Of a DNA stretch of 64,000 bases, positions 19,901-29,087 are shown one piece after another. A program made the position numbers and the translations under genes. Where the stretch lies: contig VRVR01000018.1 in NCBI GenBank assembly GCA_009859145.1, positions 129,688-193,687 on the forward strand. Direction: 5' to 3'. Every line of letters starts with the position of its first letter. The stretch's first letter is position 1. Source of the DNA: Andalucia godoyi. Taxonomy: Eukaryota > Discoba > Jakobea > Jakobida > Andaluciidae. Under the pieces are notes generated by a model. The model did not search any database, was not told the origin of the DNA, and saw only the letters and a list, made by a program, of their open reading frames with translations.

Positions 19901-22900
19901 CCGTCTGATTGCTTCTCACACCGATGGGAAAGATGTTTGCTTGTCAGAGGAATCATATATTGATACACTGGCTCCAGTCCTGACAGAGATTCCTACAGCC
20001 GCGCTCGCGTTGTGCAGATGTCTGCGTGCGTATCCGGCATCTTGTCCTCGGTTGTTGGAACGGCTCTGCGGCTTCTATTCTCGGGAATTCGAAGAAAAAC
20101 AACGCACGGCAGCGGATAGGCGCTTTGGGTTTCAAAAGAGGGACCCCGATGTCGGGGAGCTTCCGACGGACGCAAAATCGTTACTGGATCGAGTAGAGAA
20201 GGAGTGGATTCCTCGCGATATCGGGCAGGCTTGGGGAGCTTCTCTTCTCATTGCTATCGCCTTTGTCGAATGTGCATCCTTTATTCCTCGATCAGAAAAC
20301 CAGTTGTTTTTGAGTTTTCTGTTGGACGTTGCTTTCCGAGGGTCATCTGGTGTTGAATACGATCTGTATTTGGAGACTGGTCTGGCCTTTGTGAACGCCA
20401 AAGGTACAAAGGAAGCGGAAGAGTTGCTGCCGATCTTGCTGTCTGGATTGAAGGATTCGCACACTGCGCAAGCTCCCGCTGCTACGGTGCCTTCCGCGAA
20501 GAAGAACAAGGTTTCGTCGACGGCAGGCACTGCCGAGAATGCACATGTCGACGATCAGGTGACATGCGCTCGTGTCATTCTATTGGGCACCCTGTGTCTT
20601 TATTTGCCTGCGTCTCATTCAGCCATGCCCCGAATAGTTGATGCTATGCAGGCTGTTTTGAAGGTCCCCTCGGAGTCTGTTCAACTTTCGGTAGCACAGT
20701 GCCTTGCCCCGATTGTGCACAGGGACAAAGCCCGAGGAAAGACTATCGCAACGGCCTTGTTGCAGCGCGGCTTTTCCGAAACAGTTTCGTATCCAGAGAG
20801 ACGAGGAGCCTTGTTTGGATTTGCCGGGTGTGTGAAGGGATGTGGAATTTTGTTGCTTGGTCAGTTGAAGACGATGCAGCTGCTGTCCGATGCGTGGGCA
20901 AGCAACTCTGTTACGAAGAAGGATTCCTGCTTGATGTTTATTGAAGTTGTATCCATTTTGGTAGGCAATTTAATCGAACCGTATTTGAAGGATCCGATTT
21001 TACCAATTCTGAAGGAGTCGTTCAATGAGACCAGTGACCAAATCAAGGAGGCTTCGGTCTATGCCACGCGGTCGCTTATGAAGGTTTTGTCTCCGTTCGC
21101 TGTGCAGAGCACTCTGCCCATATTGTGGAAAGGGCTGGATGACCGACAGTGGCGATCCAAGGCAGGCTCGGTGGAGCTTCTTGGTCACATGGCCCACTGC
21201 GCACCAAAGCAGCTCAGCGCGAAGCTGCCGGAGACCGTCCCACGTCTGCTTGAGGCTCTGCATGATTCTCATATCAAGGTTGTGGAAGCTGCCAAAAGAG
21301 CGATTGAACGGATTGGTGGTGTGATCCGAACCCCTGAAATCCTTGCAAATGTTTCCGTATTTATCAAAGCATTGGAAGATCCGACAAACAAGAACAACAT
21401 CAAGTCTGCCTTGCATGCGATTACCTCCACTCGATTCCACCATGCGATTGATGCCCCATCTCTTGCCATTATGATCCCCGTTCTGGAACGGTCTCTTGGT
21501 GGAGCCCAGCTGGGAAGCAAGGAATTCCTGACCTCGGAGGACCGAAAGCAAGCATCATTAGTTGTTGGGTCTCTCAGTGAGCTCGTGTCAAATGAACGCG
21601 ATCTCCTTCCTTATTCCGCACGCCTTTTGGAGCCTCTGAAGAACGTTTTGTTTGATCCGATTCCAGAAGTTCGTGTTTCCGCCGCGAAGGCCATTGGAAA
21701 GCTTGCATCGCATCTCCCGAAGAATGCGTTTGAAGATGGAAAGCTAGATCTCTGGTTCGTGAAGATCATGCGTTCAGATGCAGGTGCGATGGAGCGAGCT
21801 GGTGCGGCTCTTGGACTGGCGGAGTTTCTGGGCGCGCTCGGCTATGAGGAGGCCTTTGAAACGCGGTTTGCGTCCAAATTCCTTGTGTTGCAATGCACCA
21901 AGTCTGCGGATTGTGTTGTGGACACGTCAGACCTTTCTTACTATGGAGCCCCGGAAGGTAACGAAAAGGCGTATGTTCGAGATGCATTCTTGCAGTGTGT
22001 TGCCCATATTCCATCTGTAGTTGGCGACGATCTTGGCTCACATGTCTCCGAACTGCTTACTGGTGCGGTGCTGCCAGGCCTGGCGGACGACGCGGAGAAT
22101 GTTCGTCGGTCTGCACTGAAGGCTGGCCAAGTGTTTGTTGAGACATATTCTGCCACTGCGCTTTCTCTGCTTTTGCCAGCTTTGGAGGCTGGTCTTTTTG
22201 CTGGAGACCATCGCATTCGCCATTCGTCCGTTGTTTTGCTCGGCGATTTGCTTCGATTTGTTGCCAATCAGTACAAAGACGCTGTTGAACTGGAGGATGA
22301 AATGGAGAGTGAAGCAGGGATGGAGTTTGTTGCATCTGATCAAGACGAAGGCTATGTCGACAAGAATATGCAGCCCATCTCCGAAGCAGCGATTCGCAAG
22401 TCGCTTGGTGATACGAGAGCAAATGAGCTGTTGGGAAGATTGTTCATTCTTCGATTTGATGTGGAAGGATTTGTTCGTTCTGCTGCCGTGTCGCTGTTTC
22501 GTCTCATTATTGCAAACCCGGCTCGTGCGCTGCGGTCGCTTTTGCCTTTCCTTGTGGAAATGAGCATCCTGGGATGCCTTGCATCACCAAGTGCCCAGCT
22601 ACGAGGTACAGGCAACAATGCGTTGGAAGAATTGGCAACGAAGGCCCCGGATTCGATGGTTCACGAGTACATTCCACTGATGAAGCGAGTCTTTGCTTCC
22701 AAGGATTCCACGGATGCTCAAAAAGAGGCCGTGTGTTTGGGGTTGGTGGAAATGCTCGAATCTCCGAATTCGAAGCGGATCATTGCTGTGGCTTCTGCGG
22801 ATGTCATGACGCAAATGCGTGCCGCCCTTGCGGATCCATCAGATGTCGTGCGAACTGCAGCCTCTGCGGTCTTGGATTCTGTGATGCAGGCGTCCGGCGC

Positions 22901-24959
22901 TCGTGCGATGGATTCCATTGTTGCTCCGTTGATCCAGGAACTTACTGCTCCCACGCCATCCTCGGAGGGCGCTCGGGAACGTGCTATGTCTGCTATGGAC
23001 GAGTTGCTGGACCTGCGGGCACATGTGGTGATTCCGGTTGTGATGCAGACCGTCGATGCTGTTGCGTTCCCTGGGCTCTTGGGTCATGTCGCTCGCAAGG
23101 CAGCAACCTCTATGGGTCAGTATGTAGATTCACTCCTAGAACAGTGGTTGGTAGCACTGGACCGCGGTGTTGCGTTAAAGGAGAACGTCTTTGAAGGACT
23201 CATTGGGCTCATGCATGCGGTTTCCAATGTCAACAATCTGATCGAGAAGTTGAAGAAGTGGATGGACCGCGAGAATGCGTTGGTTCGAAAGGCCTGTGTT
23301 CTCTGTTTTGCGGCCTTTGCGGAAGTGCAAGGATCGCGCATCATTGAGACCTGTGGATTCGAAGGATGGATCCGGCTGCTGAGCATGGTCAACGAGCGCG
23401 CTGATGATACTGATTCGGGTGTACTGGAGCAGGTTGTGCTCGCGAATACCGCATTGGTGGGTTCTGTCAAAAAGGACGATGCCCTTGCCAGCACAGCATT
23501 CTTGTCAGACATTTGGCGTACTTGGCGTCATGCCCGAAAGGTCGCGTACTCGGGGGGATCCGCGAATCAAGAATACGTGCTTCCGTTGTTTGCAAGTTCG
23601 ACGAAGGCAATATCGCCGTTTGCAACTCTTTTTGCAGCTGGGCTTGGTACGGGCACCAACGAACAGCGCTATCTTTGCTCTCGGTTGCTGGCATTCATCC
23701 TGGTTTTTTCTCCATTTGAAATCCTGAAGACGCAGTTGATGACGATGGTCGGGCCTCTGATTCGCGTTCTTGGCGATTATCAGCGAACAGGTTCGACAGT
23801 GTCCTCTTCTTCCACTGCGGTCGTCAAAGGAGGCCTTTTGCTGGCCATGCATGCTGCTTTGGTAGCAGGTGCACCGGCTTTGAAGGCTCTCTTCCCTCAG
23901 ATCCAGACCACGGTATCTCGTGCACTGTCCGATTCGTCGACGACTGAACGAGATGCTCTGGACCTTGATGACCTTGTTATCACTACTCGCGATGACCGGA
24001 AGGTTGTTCTGACTGCGTATTCCACAGGACTGCTGTCTGCTCGAACAGGACATGCGTTATCACAGTCCTTCCGAGTGTCGACTATTGCGTCACTTGCTTG
24101 CGCCTCGCTTGCTCCCCATATTATGCGACCGGAGCAATTTGTGTCGGATCTTGTCCGTGATCGTCATTGGCTGGCACTGCAAGTTGCCATCCGTTCGCTG
24201 TCTGGCTCCGGAAAGTTGTCGAAAGACTTTGTTGCAGCCCAAGTCAAGTCGATTGCAGTTGCAGGTATCAGCGGGACACGTGACCTGCCAGAGCAGCTGT
24301 CTGCTTCTCAGTGCATTCATTCGCTGTTGTGTCTGATCCCGTCTGATGAAGCAGCCCAGTTGTTCTCCTGCGAACTGAGCGCGCTCGATACTCCCTCTAA
24401 ACAAGTCATGCTGTGCGTTTCTGCGTCCATCTCGTTTGCTGTTGTCCCGTCCACCGTTGTGGATCTTGTTTCTTCTATTCTCTCGTCTCCACAATCCGCT
24501 GCGTCTGCACCGAATGACTGGATGGCAATTGCAAAGCTGATTCGAAAATATGTTGTTGCGTCACATATCGACAAGATGGCAGTCTCGGATGCCGTTTGGA
24601 TCAAATGGATGACTTCGTTGCGAAATGTTATGCAATCCTCATCAAACATTGACATACGCCATGCCATCGCTCGTGTGTTTGTCCGCGTGGTTCGTGACGT
24701 TGCATTGTCGATGGAGGATCTCCGTGGGATGTCGTACGACGCCGTCAAGCTTGCGGTTTCCGGTGTTGTGCATGCTTCTCGTGACCGCATTCTTCCCATC
24801 AAGACCTGTGGCGAAGAAGCGATTCGCGTGTTCTTTGCGCCTCGATCAGTCCGCGTAACAGATTGGGTTCTGAATGTCCCGGATGAAGAGACGATTGAAC
24901 GTGTTCTCAGCAAAGGAAAGGGGGTCGATTCCGAAGACATCGATTCCGACTTCGACTAA
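16923..24959 (+). CDS. GCN1: eIF-2-alpha kinase activator GCN1
   Basis: 2678 residues in one uninterrupted frame, almost the exact length of yeast and human GCN1 (about 2670). It binds translating and collided ribosomes and activates the kinase GCN2. The whole protein is HEAT/ARM repeats. Residues ~1350-1470 are the eEF3-like block, the most conserved part (KGLDDRQWRSKAGSVELLGH, LPETVPRLLEALHDSHIKV, AAKRAIERIGGVIRTPEI). A Lys/Glu-rich predicted coiled coil lies at ~685-725 (LSALDKKNLEKEKVQKEKE), as in other GCN1 proteins. The RWD-binding region for GCN2 is expected in the C-terminal third. Start context is ACAATGTC. Confidence 0.97.
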   Translation: MSANVDDVAGIPQMDFAIGMFALTNPSVKFQQTFLHTQFQPWLDATDATVFQESQASEFVAFLSHILISRPPYPETQHAIEDVIYKLCKAASVSELTPAQKSLIEKLNQFFMVTFKRATATLIMNPSMPQGTVLQLVRYITAFIGSVFNLGVPFFNTVASWQACAMNMNLIGNHGSKNRAFMKRMLSVVAKEGRLEELMDKYAAYFLSSESSASVGLLALLDALLSYFFHVPSPLKISYTKHADTLFHVAVRILADCRLRVADSQARPIVLFLMKEGVIPQEKVAGLFQNSVIPALQRSLLRSPENVAGATAFILEKLSFVDMSAHAKKMFENCCTMLKSTNPLVVKDGARLATALYARTKDQKAAAEGATEIARLLRSKPSEASQAAILDFISKHYDPSTMNVCVDAALEVEGNPQAFGRLLKLHCNAASLKSSFKNEALVVEALRFLVHHPSHAADITKELEMLLTQKKNSVPEKVFLAHILNIPSKDFFLDVEVFKKISSASDRLILAEYLFRSDGFGLLKLLLAGDANRRVRSYALQRFSLELLKDFDAAHVTRENLTGIMLNAPKASISSLTPVESVGMLLDAASQHLVDCVVVDGHFNVGHAVECVHRVRFGFSVGILCRISESAAPIEEYFSRRIPQLAKSLRELNDLPMEDISIYEASFLPRIAEDVATPTQTSASVSKGKKPALSALDKKNLEKEKVQKEKEAEAVKLVTETIEQAKKNILEVSSVFVSAARFGREFSPAVTTLLFPGLSSKYIHNECFEALRNLVRCVCYGHGMAPFSQLDENAAESVEDAESLMRMQELILLARRLFGSSLDPTRSAVDDEVPFAFRLLSQFLERLAGRPLSEYAFLFFYPVCDRIISDEQFGLEEEVLSMALALLSMHSPLKSLYRRTDVLATLIKVFDSQFASLYRTAAQSITIAASHATLAELDPVVNGLLAEREIVRAACLNALDACPVLKQVDLFSPESHLLSRNLMIASCVSDRGARLIASHTDGKDVCLSEESYIDTLAPVLTEIPTAALALCRCLRAYPASCPRLLERLCGFYSREFEEKQRTAADRRFGFQKRDPDVGELPTDAKSLLDRVEKEWIPRDIGQAWGASLLIAIAFVECASFIPRSENQLFLSFLLDVAFRGSSGVEYDLYLETGLAFVNAKGTKEAEELLPILLSGLKDSHTAQAPAATVPSAKKNKVSSTAGTAENAHVDDQVTCARVILLGTLCLYLPASHSAMPRIVDAMQAVLKVPSESVQLSVAQCLAPIVHRDKARGKTIATALLQRGFSETVSYPERRGALFGFAGCVKGCGILLLGQLKTMQLLSDAWASNSVTKKDSCLMFIEVVSILVGNLIEPYLKDPILPILKESFNETSDQIKEASVYATRSLMKVLSPFAVQSTLPILWKGLDDRQWRSKAGSVELLGHMAHCAPKQLSAKLPETVPRLLEALHDSHIKVVEAAKRAIERIGGVIRTPEILANVSVFIKALEDPTNKNNIKSALHAITSTRFHHAIDAPSLAIMIPVLERSLGGAQLGSKEFLTSEDRKQASLVVGSLSELVSNERDLLPYSARLLEPLKNVLFDPIPEVRVSAAKAIGKLASHLPKNAFEDGKLDLWFVKIMRSDAGAMERAGAALGLAEFLGALGYEEAFETRFASKFLVLQCTKSADCVVDTSDLSYYGAPEGNEKAYVRDAFLQCVAHIPSVVGDDLGSHVSELLTGAVLPGLADDAENVRRSALKAGQVFVETYSATALSLLLPALEAGLFAGDHRIRHSSVVLLGDLLRFVANQYKDAVELEDEMESEAGMEFVASDQDEGYVDKNMQPISEAAIRKSLGDTRANELLGRLFILRFDVEGFVRSAAVSLFRLIIANPARALRSLLPFLVEMSILGCLASPSAQLRGTGNNALEELATKAPDSMVHEYIPLMKRVFASKDSTDAQKEAVCLGLVEMLESPNSKRIIAVASADVMTQMRAALADPSDVVRTAASAVLDSVMQASGARAMDSIVAPLIQELTAPTPSSEGARERAMSAMDELLDLRAHVVIPVVMQTVDAVAFPGLLGHVARKAATSMGQYVDSLLEQWLVALDRGVALKENVFEGLIGLMHAVSNVNNLIEKLKKWMDRENALVRKACVLCFAAFAEVQGSRIIETCGFEGWIRLLSMVNERADDTDSGVLEQVVLANTALVGSVKKDDALASTAFLSDIWRTWRHARKVAYSGGSANQEYVLPLFASSTKAISPFATLFAAGLGTGTNEQRYLCSRLLAFILVFSPFEILKTQLMTMVGPLIRVLGDYQRTGSTVSSSSTAVVKGGLLLAMHAALVAGAPALKALFPQIQTTVSRALSDSSTTERDALDLDDLVITTRDDRKVVLTAYSTGLLSARTGHALSQSFRVSTIASLACASLAPHIMRPEQFVSDLVRDRHWLALQVAIRSLSGSGKLSKDFVAAQVKSIAVAGISGTRDLPEQLSASQCIHSLLCLIPSDEAAQLFSCELSALDTPSKQVMLCVSASISFAVVPSTVVDLVSSILSSPQSAASAPNDWMAIAKLIRKYVVASHIDKMAVSDAVWIKWMTSLRNVMQSSSNIDIRHAIARVFVRVVRDVALSMEDLRGMSYDAVKLAVSGVVHASRDRILPIKTCGEEAIRVFFAPRSVRVTDWVLNVPDEETIERVLSKGKGVDSEDIDSDFD

Positions 24960-26123
24960 CGTACCAGTGGCTCGAAAACGAGCATCGTCAATACATTAGT
25001 GTCGACAGAATGGCAAGTGGTGTTGGTTGCATTTTCGGATGGTCATGAAAAAAAAAAAAGAAAACCTGTTGTGCAAATAGTATCCCTTTCCCATAGTTGT
25101 AGCGCAGTCCGGGTATTGTTGATGCATTGTCAACGATGGCTAGGGTTGGCGATGTGCGCCCTAAAAGTTGTTGCTCTGCATCCTGCAGACATCTCCTGGA
25201 CTGCTGTATCAACGACGGTCGGAACCTCAAAACAGAGTCGCGAACACTCACTCCGCCTCCCTAACTTTTTGAACTGTTCTCATCAGATTTTATATTTCGT
25301 TTTCATCGTCTCTGACAAGAATGCTTGAAAACGCTAACGTAGGAGGTTTTTCCCCCCATCCAGTTAGAATGAAATATGTAAAAGTGCTGGTGCCTGCCCC
25401 CACCCTCTTAAGATGAGTGTTTGTCGTAGGGTCGATTGTCATGCAATACTGCACTTTTTTTTCTACCAATTAGTACCGATGCCACTTATTGCGATACGAT
25501 GAAGCAATCTAAAAACATACGTAAAACAGAACCACTGCCACGCGCCATGCACATGCGTTTGCTATCTTGACAATTCCGTCACACGATGCCCGATTCGTTT
25601 CGCCCCATTTTGATCATGAAATCCCTATAAACACGCCGCCGCGTTGCATTCTCGCACAGCGACGCTCATTTCATTTCTTTATTCTTATTGTCTATGCAAC
25701 GCAACATCTATCTTGGGAACGTCGCTCATGCCGAGGGGCGTGTTGGGACCTACCCCCTTCCCAATCATGCTATGCTTGTTGTTGGGTTGCAGCATTGATT
25801 ATGGGTGATCAGCGATGAGTATCCGTGGTTAGTGTACAATGTAGGCGATGCAGTGCTTCGCAGGCAGGCGCTCGTGACCATCTGCTGTATCATCAATCCT
25901 GTGGTGGGAATCCATGCTTGAGTGACCTCGTTACTTGAGTGACCTCGTTGTTTGCATTTCTCTGCAATTCCCGCGAAATTGAAAGACCTTTTTGGAATGG
26001 CGTTTTCTTTTTCTCTTTCCAGTTTGCATTTCGCCCTTTTGCGCTTCGTTCAAACCCGTTAGCTTGTTTGTTATTTTTGTGGTGCATCTTTTTTATTTTG
26101 TTGGAATTTTGGTTTGGTTCCAT
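24960..26123. other. Intergenic region carrying dispersed repeat copy 2
   Basis: 1.16 kb between GCN1 and TTC27, both on the plus strand. It holds the full-length repeat (25480-25847). The part from 25930 to 26123 is T-rich leader of TTC27. The 24960-25480 part has no credible frame; a 15-A run lies at 25049. Confidence 0.6.
25480..25847 (+). repeat. Dispersed intergenic repeat, copy 2 (full length)
   Basis: Same 368-bp unit as copy 1, here in plus orientation. It starts TGCCACTTATTGCG and ends GTACAATGTAGGCG. TATAAA is at 25626-25631. The 9-bp inverted repeat lies at 25641-25649 and 25694-25702. An AT-rich variable spacer lies inside the hairpin. GCCGAGGGGCGTGTTGGG and CCTACCCCC follow at about 25730-25757. 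No obvious target-site duplication flanks it. Its frames are not shared with the other copies. Confidence 0.88.
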
Positions 26124-28856
26124 ATGTTTCGTGGATTGGTGCAAAGCAATCTCTGCAATTATGTGGAGTCCGCAGATGCGGTTCTTGGCTGTGTTTCAGA
26201 AAACCTTCGCACCTTGGCAAGTCTCGTGCTGAGTGCCGCAGATGGAGGTTCGTTGTCTGTGCTGACGTCGACTGATCCTGTCATCGCGCAACTTCTTTCG
26301 GCAAGTCATGCTGCGGACACTGCGGACATCTCAGAATGCTTGGACTATGGCATTAGAAACATGATCAAGAAAACGGAGGATGTACAAGAGTTTGAGTTGG
26401 CTGTGCTGGCAATTCTTTCAGCATCGCTGAACTTGTTTGTCCAAATTGACTGTGTGGGTCCTCCTCTTGAGGACTTCGTAGTGCTTGATTCTATTTTCCG
26501 TGGAACCGCAAAGTCGTTTTCGGTTTTGGATCCTGAAATGAATGCAAAGTTTGCTGTGGCGTTGAGCCGTGCTGGTGGTGGCGCGGCTGCCGTCGACAAG
26601 CATGTGGCGAATTTGTTTCTTATGTTTATTGGGGTGGCTATTGTACATCATCCACTGGTGGCGGCTGCATTCCAAACACCAGAACTGAAAATTGCGTTCG
26701 AATGGTGGGCTGCACGGACGGTTGCCATGCATCAGCACCTGATGGAAGAAAGGACGGATGTAATGTTTGCCAGAGTTCAGAGAAGCTTTGAAAGCGTCAT
26801 TGATGGAGCGCGGGTACTTTCCTTTGATTTGAAACTGCAGGCGCTGATGCGACTGGAATATGCGTTGTGCTTGATTGATTATGAATATGCTGGCTTTGCC
26901 TCGGCGACCGAACAGCTGTTTGCTCAAGGTTGGAAGCTGTCTGGATTGCAGATGAAGCTTACGGGTGCCAAGGGTCGGAGAACAAAATTCCAAACATTTG
27001 ACACTGCACAGTTGCTTCTTGCAACGAAAGTTGTTGAACCGGCACCCGTTGATGATGTTGTTGAGAGCGTCCGAATTGGGGAGGTTGACAAGAACACCAA
27101 CAAGCCGCTGGATCTGGATGCTATCCTTGAAGACTTGCGCCGCATGCCGTCGGCTGATGGTACGAAGGTTTCTGTGAATTCAGCCGCTCCTGTGTCCATG
27201 GCGATCCCCTTGCAGGACGATGTTCTGTTGGAATCTGTAGCTCTCAACCAAGATCTTCTCGATGTCCCTGTCGAAGAACTCAACGGTCCGTTGGATCCTA
27301 TTCACCTTGGCTTTTTGCATGCCGAAGTGCTGCAGACTCTGCTGAGGGAGACCGACGACGAGCAACGACGCGAAAAGATCCTCGCAATTATTGAAAGATG
27401 CTTGCGATCCCCGGGATCTTGCTTTGCGGTTTTTCGTGGCATCCTTGTTCAGCGATCGTTGTTGGACATGGAGAAATCGAGAAAGGTAGAACGAGGGATT
27501 ATGCAATTGGATGCTTTGTACGAGGAAATGGCCTCCTTCACTCGCCGCACACATGGTGGCCATGTGCCTGCGGAGCCTGCAGCAGAGCGCCTGCGGTTTG
27601 TGTACGCTGCCTCGCCTATGCATCTGATGAATTCTGTGGACATGGCACGATTGCTTGGAAAGTCGTACCTCAAAATTGGTGCTGCTGCGACGGCGCTGTC
27701 TCATTTTGACAATCTGAAAATGTGGGAAGACGCACTGACGTGTCTTGTAGTTTGTGGAAGAACAGAAGAAGCACAACAGAGAATCGAAGAGATGACGAGG
27801 CGAGATGCAAAGTTGTTGTCGGATCCCAAGATTCTAACGTGGATGGGAGACCTTACTGGAGATTTGAGGTGGTACGACGAAGCATCGAACTCCTTCGGCC
27901 GCCCATACGCTCGTGCCGTTCGAGCCAAGGCGCATATTTATGTGAAGAAAGGAATGAACGAGGATGCGTGCAGAGAATTCGAAGTTGCCCTCAAGATCAA
28001 TTCGATGTTCCCGGCGTCGTGGTTTGCGTACGGATGCGCAAGCCTGGCGTGCGGAGACTACCAGACCTCGCGGTACGCGTTCCTTCGAACGGTTCAGCTG
28101 GTGCCTGACGATGCAGAGGCGTGGAGCAACTTGTCCGTTGCCTTGCACAAGCTTGGAGAACGCAAGCAAGCTCTGTCTGCTCTGTCACACGCCCTGAGAA
28201 GCAAGCACGATAATTGGAAGATGTGGTCCAATTACATGTTGATCGCTGCGGAAGACGGTGATTTCAAGGGTATTGTACAATCCCTAAGGCGGCTCCACGA
28301 AATTCGTCCAAGGGAAGTTGAACTCGAGATGCTCCAAAAAGTGTCAAATATCGCAATTCGCATTGCTCAGCAAAACGCACAGACGTGTGAAGCTTTTGCA
28401 GAGTTCCGACCCGACTGGGTTCTCCAAGTCGTCAACCAGCTGTTTGTGCAGATCACGTCTCATGTGTCTGATCTTCTCGCTGTCTGGACGTTGTGGTCGC
28501 AGTTTATGCGGATGGTGGGAGAAAGCCCGCTGGCATCGACATTTGATCGACCTCTGCAAAAGTCTGTGGAGTATGCAGTGACTGCGGTGAATGTAGCATC
28601 CTGTCCCGGCTTCGAGTCTGCGCCCCCCATGCTGAAACGCGTATTCGAGACAGCTCGTGGTTACTTGCTTTCTGTGTTTGCCGCTTGTCAGCACGATGCA
28701 AATCCAGTGGAAGAATTCAAAAAGGCGAAATTGAAGGCGAGATTGTTTTTGCGACCGCTAATGATGCGTGCACAACGCAACATTTCAGAATCTCCTGAAT
28801 ACCACGATTTTGAGGCTCTTGTGAGCAGGATTGACACTCTTGAGCAAGGAATTTGA
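26124..28856 (+). CDS. TTC27: TTC27/Emw1-type tetratricopeptide repeat protein
   Basis: 910 residues from the ATG at 26124; the frame extends 44 codons upstream, but that part is Phe/Val-rich and encoded by T-rich leader. The C-terminal half holds at least six TPR-like repeats (residues ~560-780), including the conserved blocks SPMHLMNSVDMARLLGKSYL, FGRPYARAVRAKAHIYVKKG and LVPDDAEAWSNLSVALHKLGERKQALSAL, which match TTC27 (yeast Emw1). The N-terminal half is alpha-helical. TTC27 is essential in yeast and is linked to cell-wall integrity, and in animals to assembly chaperoning; its exact role is unsettled. Confidence 0.88.
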   Translation: MFRGLVQSNLCNYVESADAVLGCVSENLRTLASLVLSAADGGSLSVLTSTDPVIAQLLSASHAADTADISECLDYGIRNMIKKTEDVQEFELAVLAILSASLNLFVQIDCVGPPLEDFVVLDSIFRGTAKSFSVLDPEMNAKFAVALSRAGGGAAAVDKHVANLFLMFIGVAIVHHPLVAAAFQTPELKIAFEWWAARTVAMHQHLMEERTDVMFARVQRSFESVIDGARVLSFDLKLQALMRLEYALCLIDYEYAGFASATEQLFAQGWKLSGLQMKLTGAKGRRTKFQTFDTAQLLLATKVVEPAPVDDVVESVRIGEVDKNTNKPLDLDAILEDLRRMPSADGTKVSVNSAAPVSMAIPLQDDVLLESVALNQDLLDVPVEELNGPLDPIHLGFLHAEVLQTLLRETDDEQRREKILAIIERCLRSPGSCFAVFRGILVQRSLLDMEKSRKVERGIMQLDALYEEMASFTRRTHGGHVPAEPAAERLRFVYAASPMHLMNSVDMARLLGKSYLKIGAAATALSHFDNLKMWEDALTCLVVCGRTEEAQQRIEEMTRRDAKLLSDPKILTWMGDLTGDLRWYDEASNSFGRPYARAVRAKAHIYVKKGMNEDACREFEVALKINSMFPASWFAYGCASLACGDYQTSRYAFLRTVQLVPDDAEAWSNLSVALHKLGERKQALSALSHALRSKHDNWKMWSNYMLIAAEDGDFKGIVQSLRRLHEIRPREVELEMLQKVSNIAIRIAQQNAQTCEAFAEFRPDWVLQVVNQLFVQITSHVSDLLAVWTLWSQFMRMVGESPLASTFDRPLQKSVEYAVTAVNVASCPGFESAPPMLKRVFETARGYLLSVFAACQHDANPVEEFKKAKLKARLFLRPLMMRAQRNISESPEYHDFEALVSRIDTLEQGI

Positions 28857-29087
28857 CAGGGTGCCAAAAGGAGGGCGTGTACTATGCAACAGCAGCAGCA
28901 GCAGCAGCAGCGTGAAGTTGGGGGAGATCAAGGATCGTCGCATTTATTCAAATATTCTCCAGATGAGTGTTTACAATGCACCTGCACTGCTTGCAGCAAC
29001 TGGATTTGATATTAGACATTTATTGTGGCTCTAGAGGAGAATGCTGTTTTTAAATAAAAAACACGTCGAATGATACCGAAAGCATTC
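28857..29087. repeat. Convergent 3' region with (CAG)7
   Basis: 231 bp between the TTC27 and deubiquitinase stops. A seven-unit CAG array lies at 28890-28911, in the TTC27 3' region. AAATAAAAAACA at 29052 may serve polyadenylation. Confidence 0.6.

Noticed and set aside
24317-24940. Long minus-strand frames opposite GCN1
   Set aside because: Shadows of the GCN1 reading frame caused by codon bias; GCN1 itself is certain.
25480-25847. Repeat as a spliceosomal snRNA, SRP RNA or tRNA-derived SINE
   Set aside because: No U1/U2/U4/U5/U6 signatures, no Alu-domain motif, and no A-box/B-box pair found on either strand.
25480-25847. Repeat as a classical solo LTR
   Set aside because: It begins with TG and has a TATA box, but the shared end is GTAGGCG rather than CA and no target-site duplication is visible. 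Kept only as a possibility.
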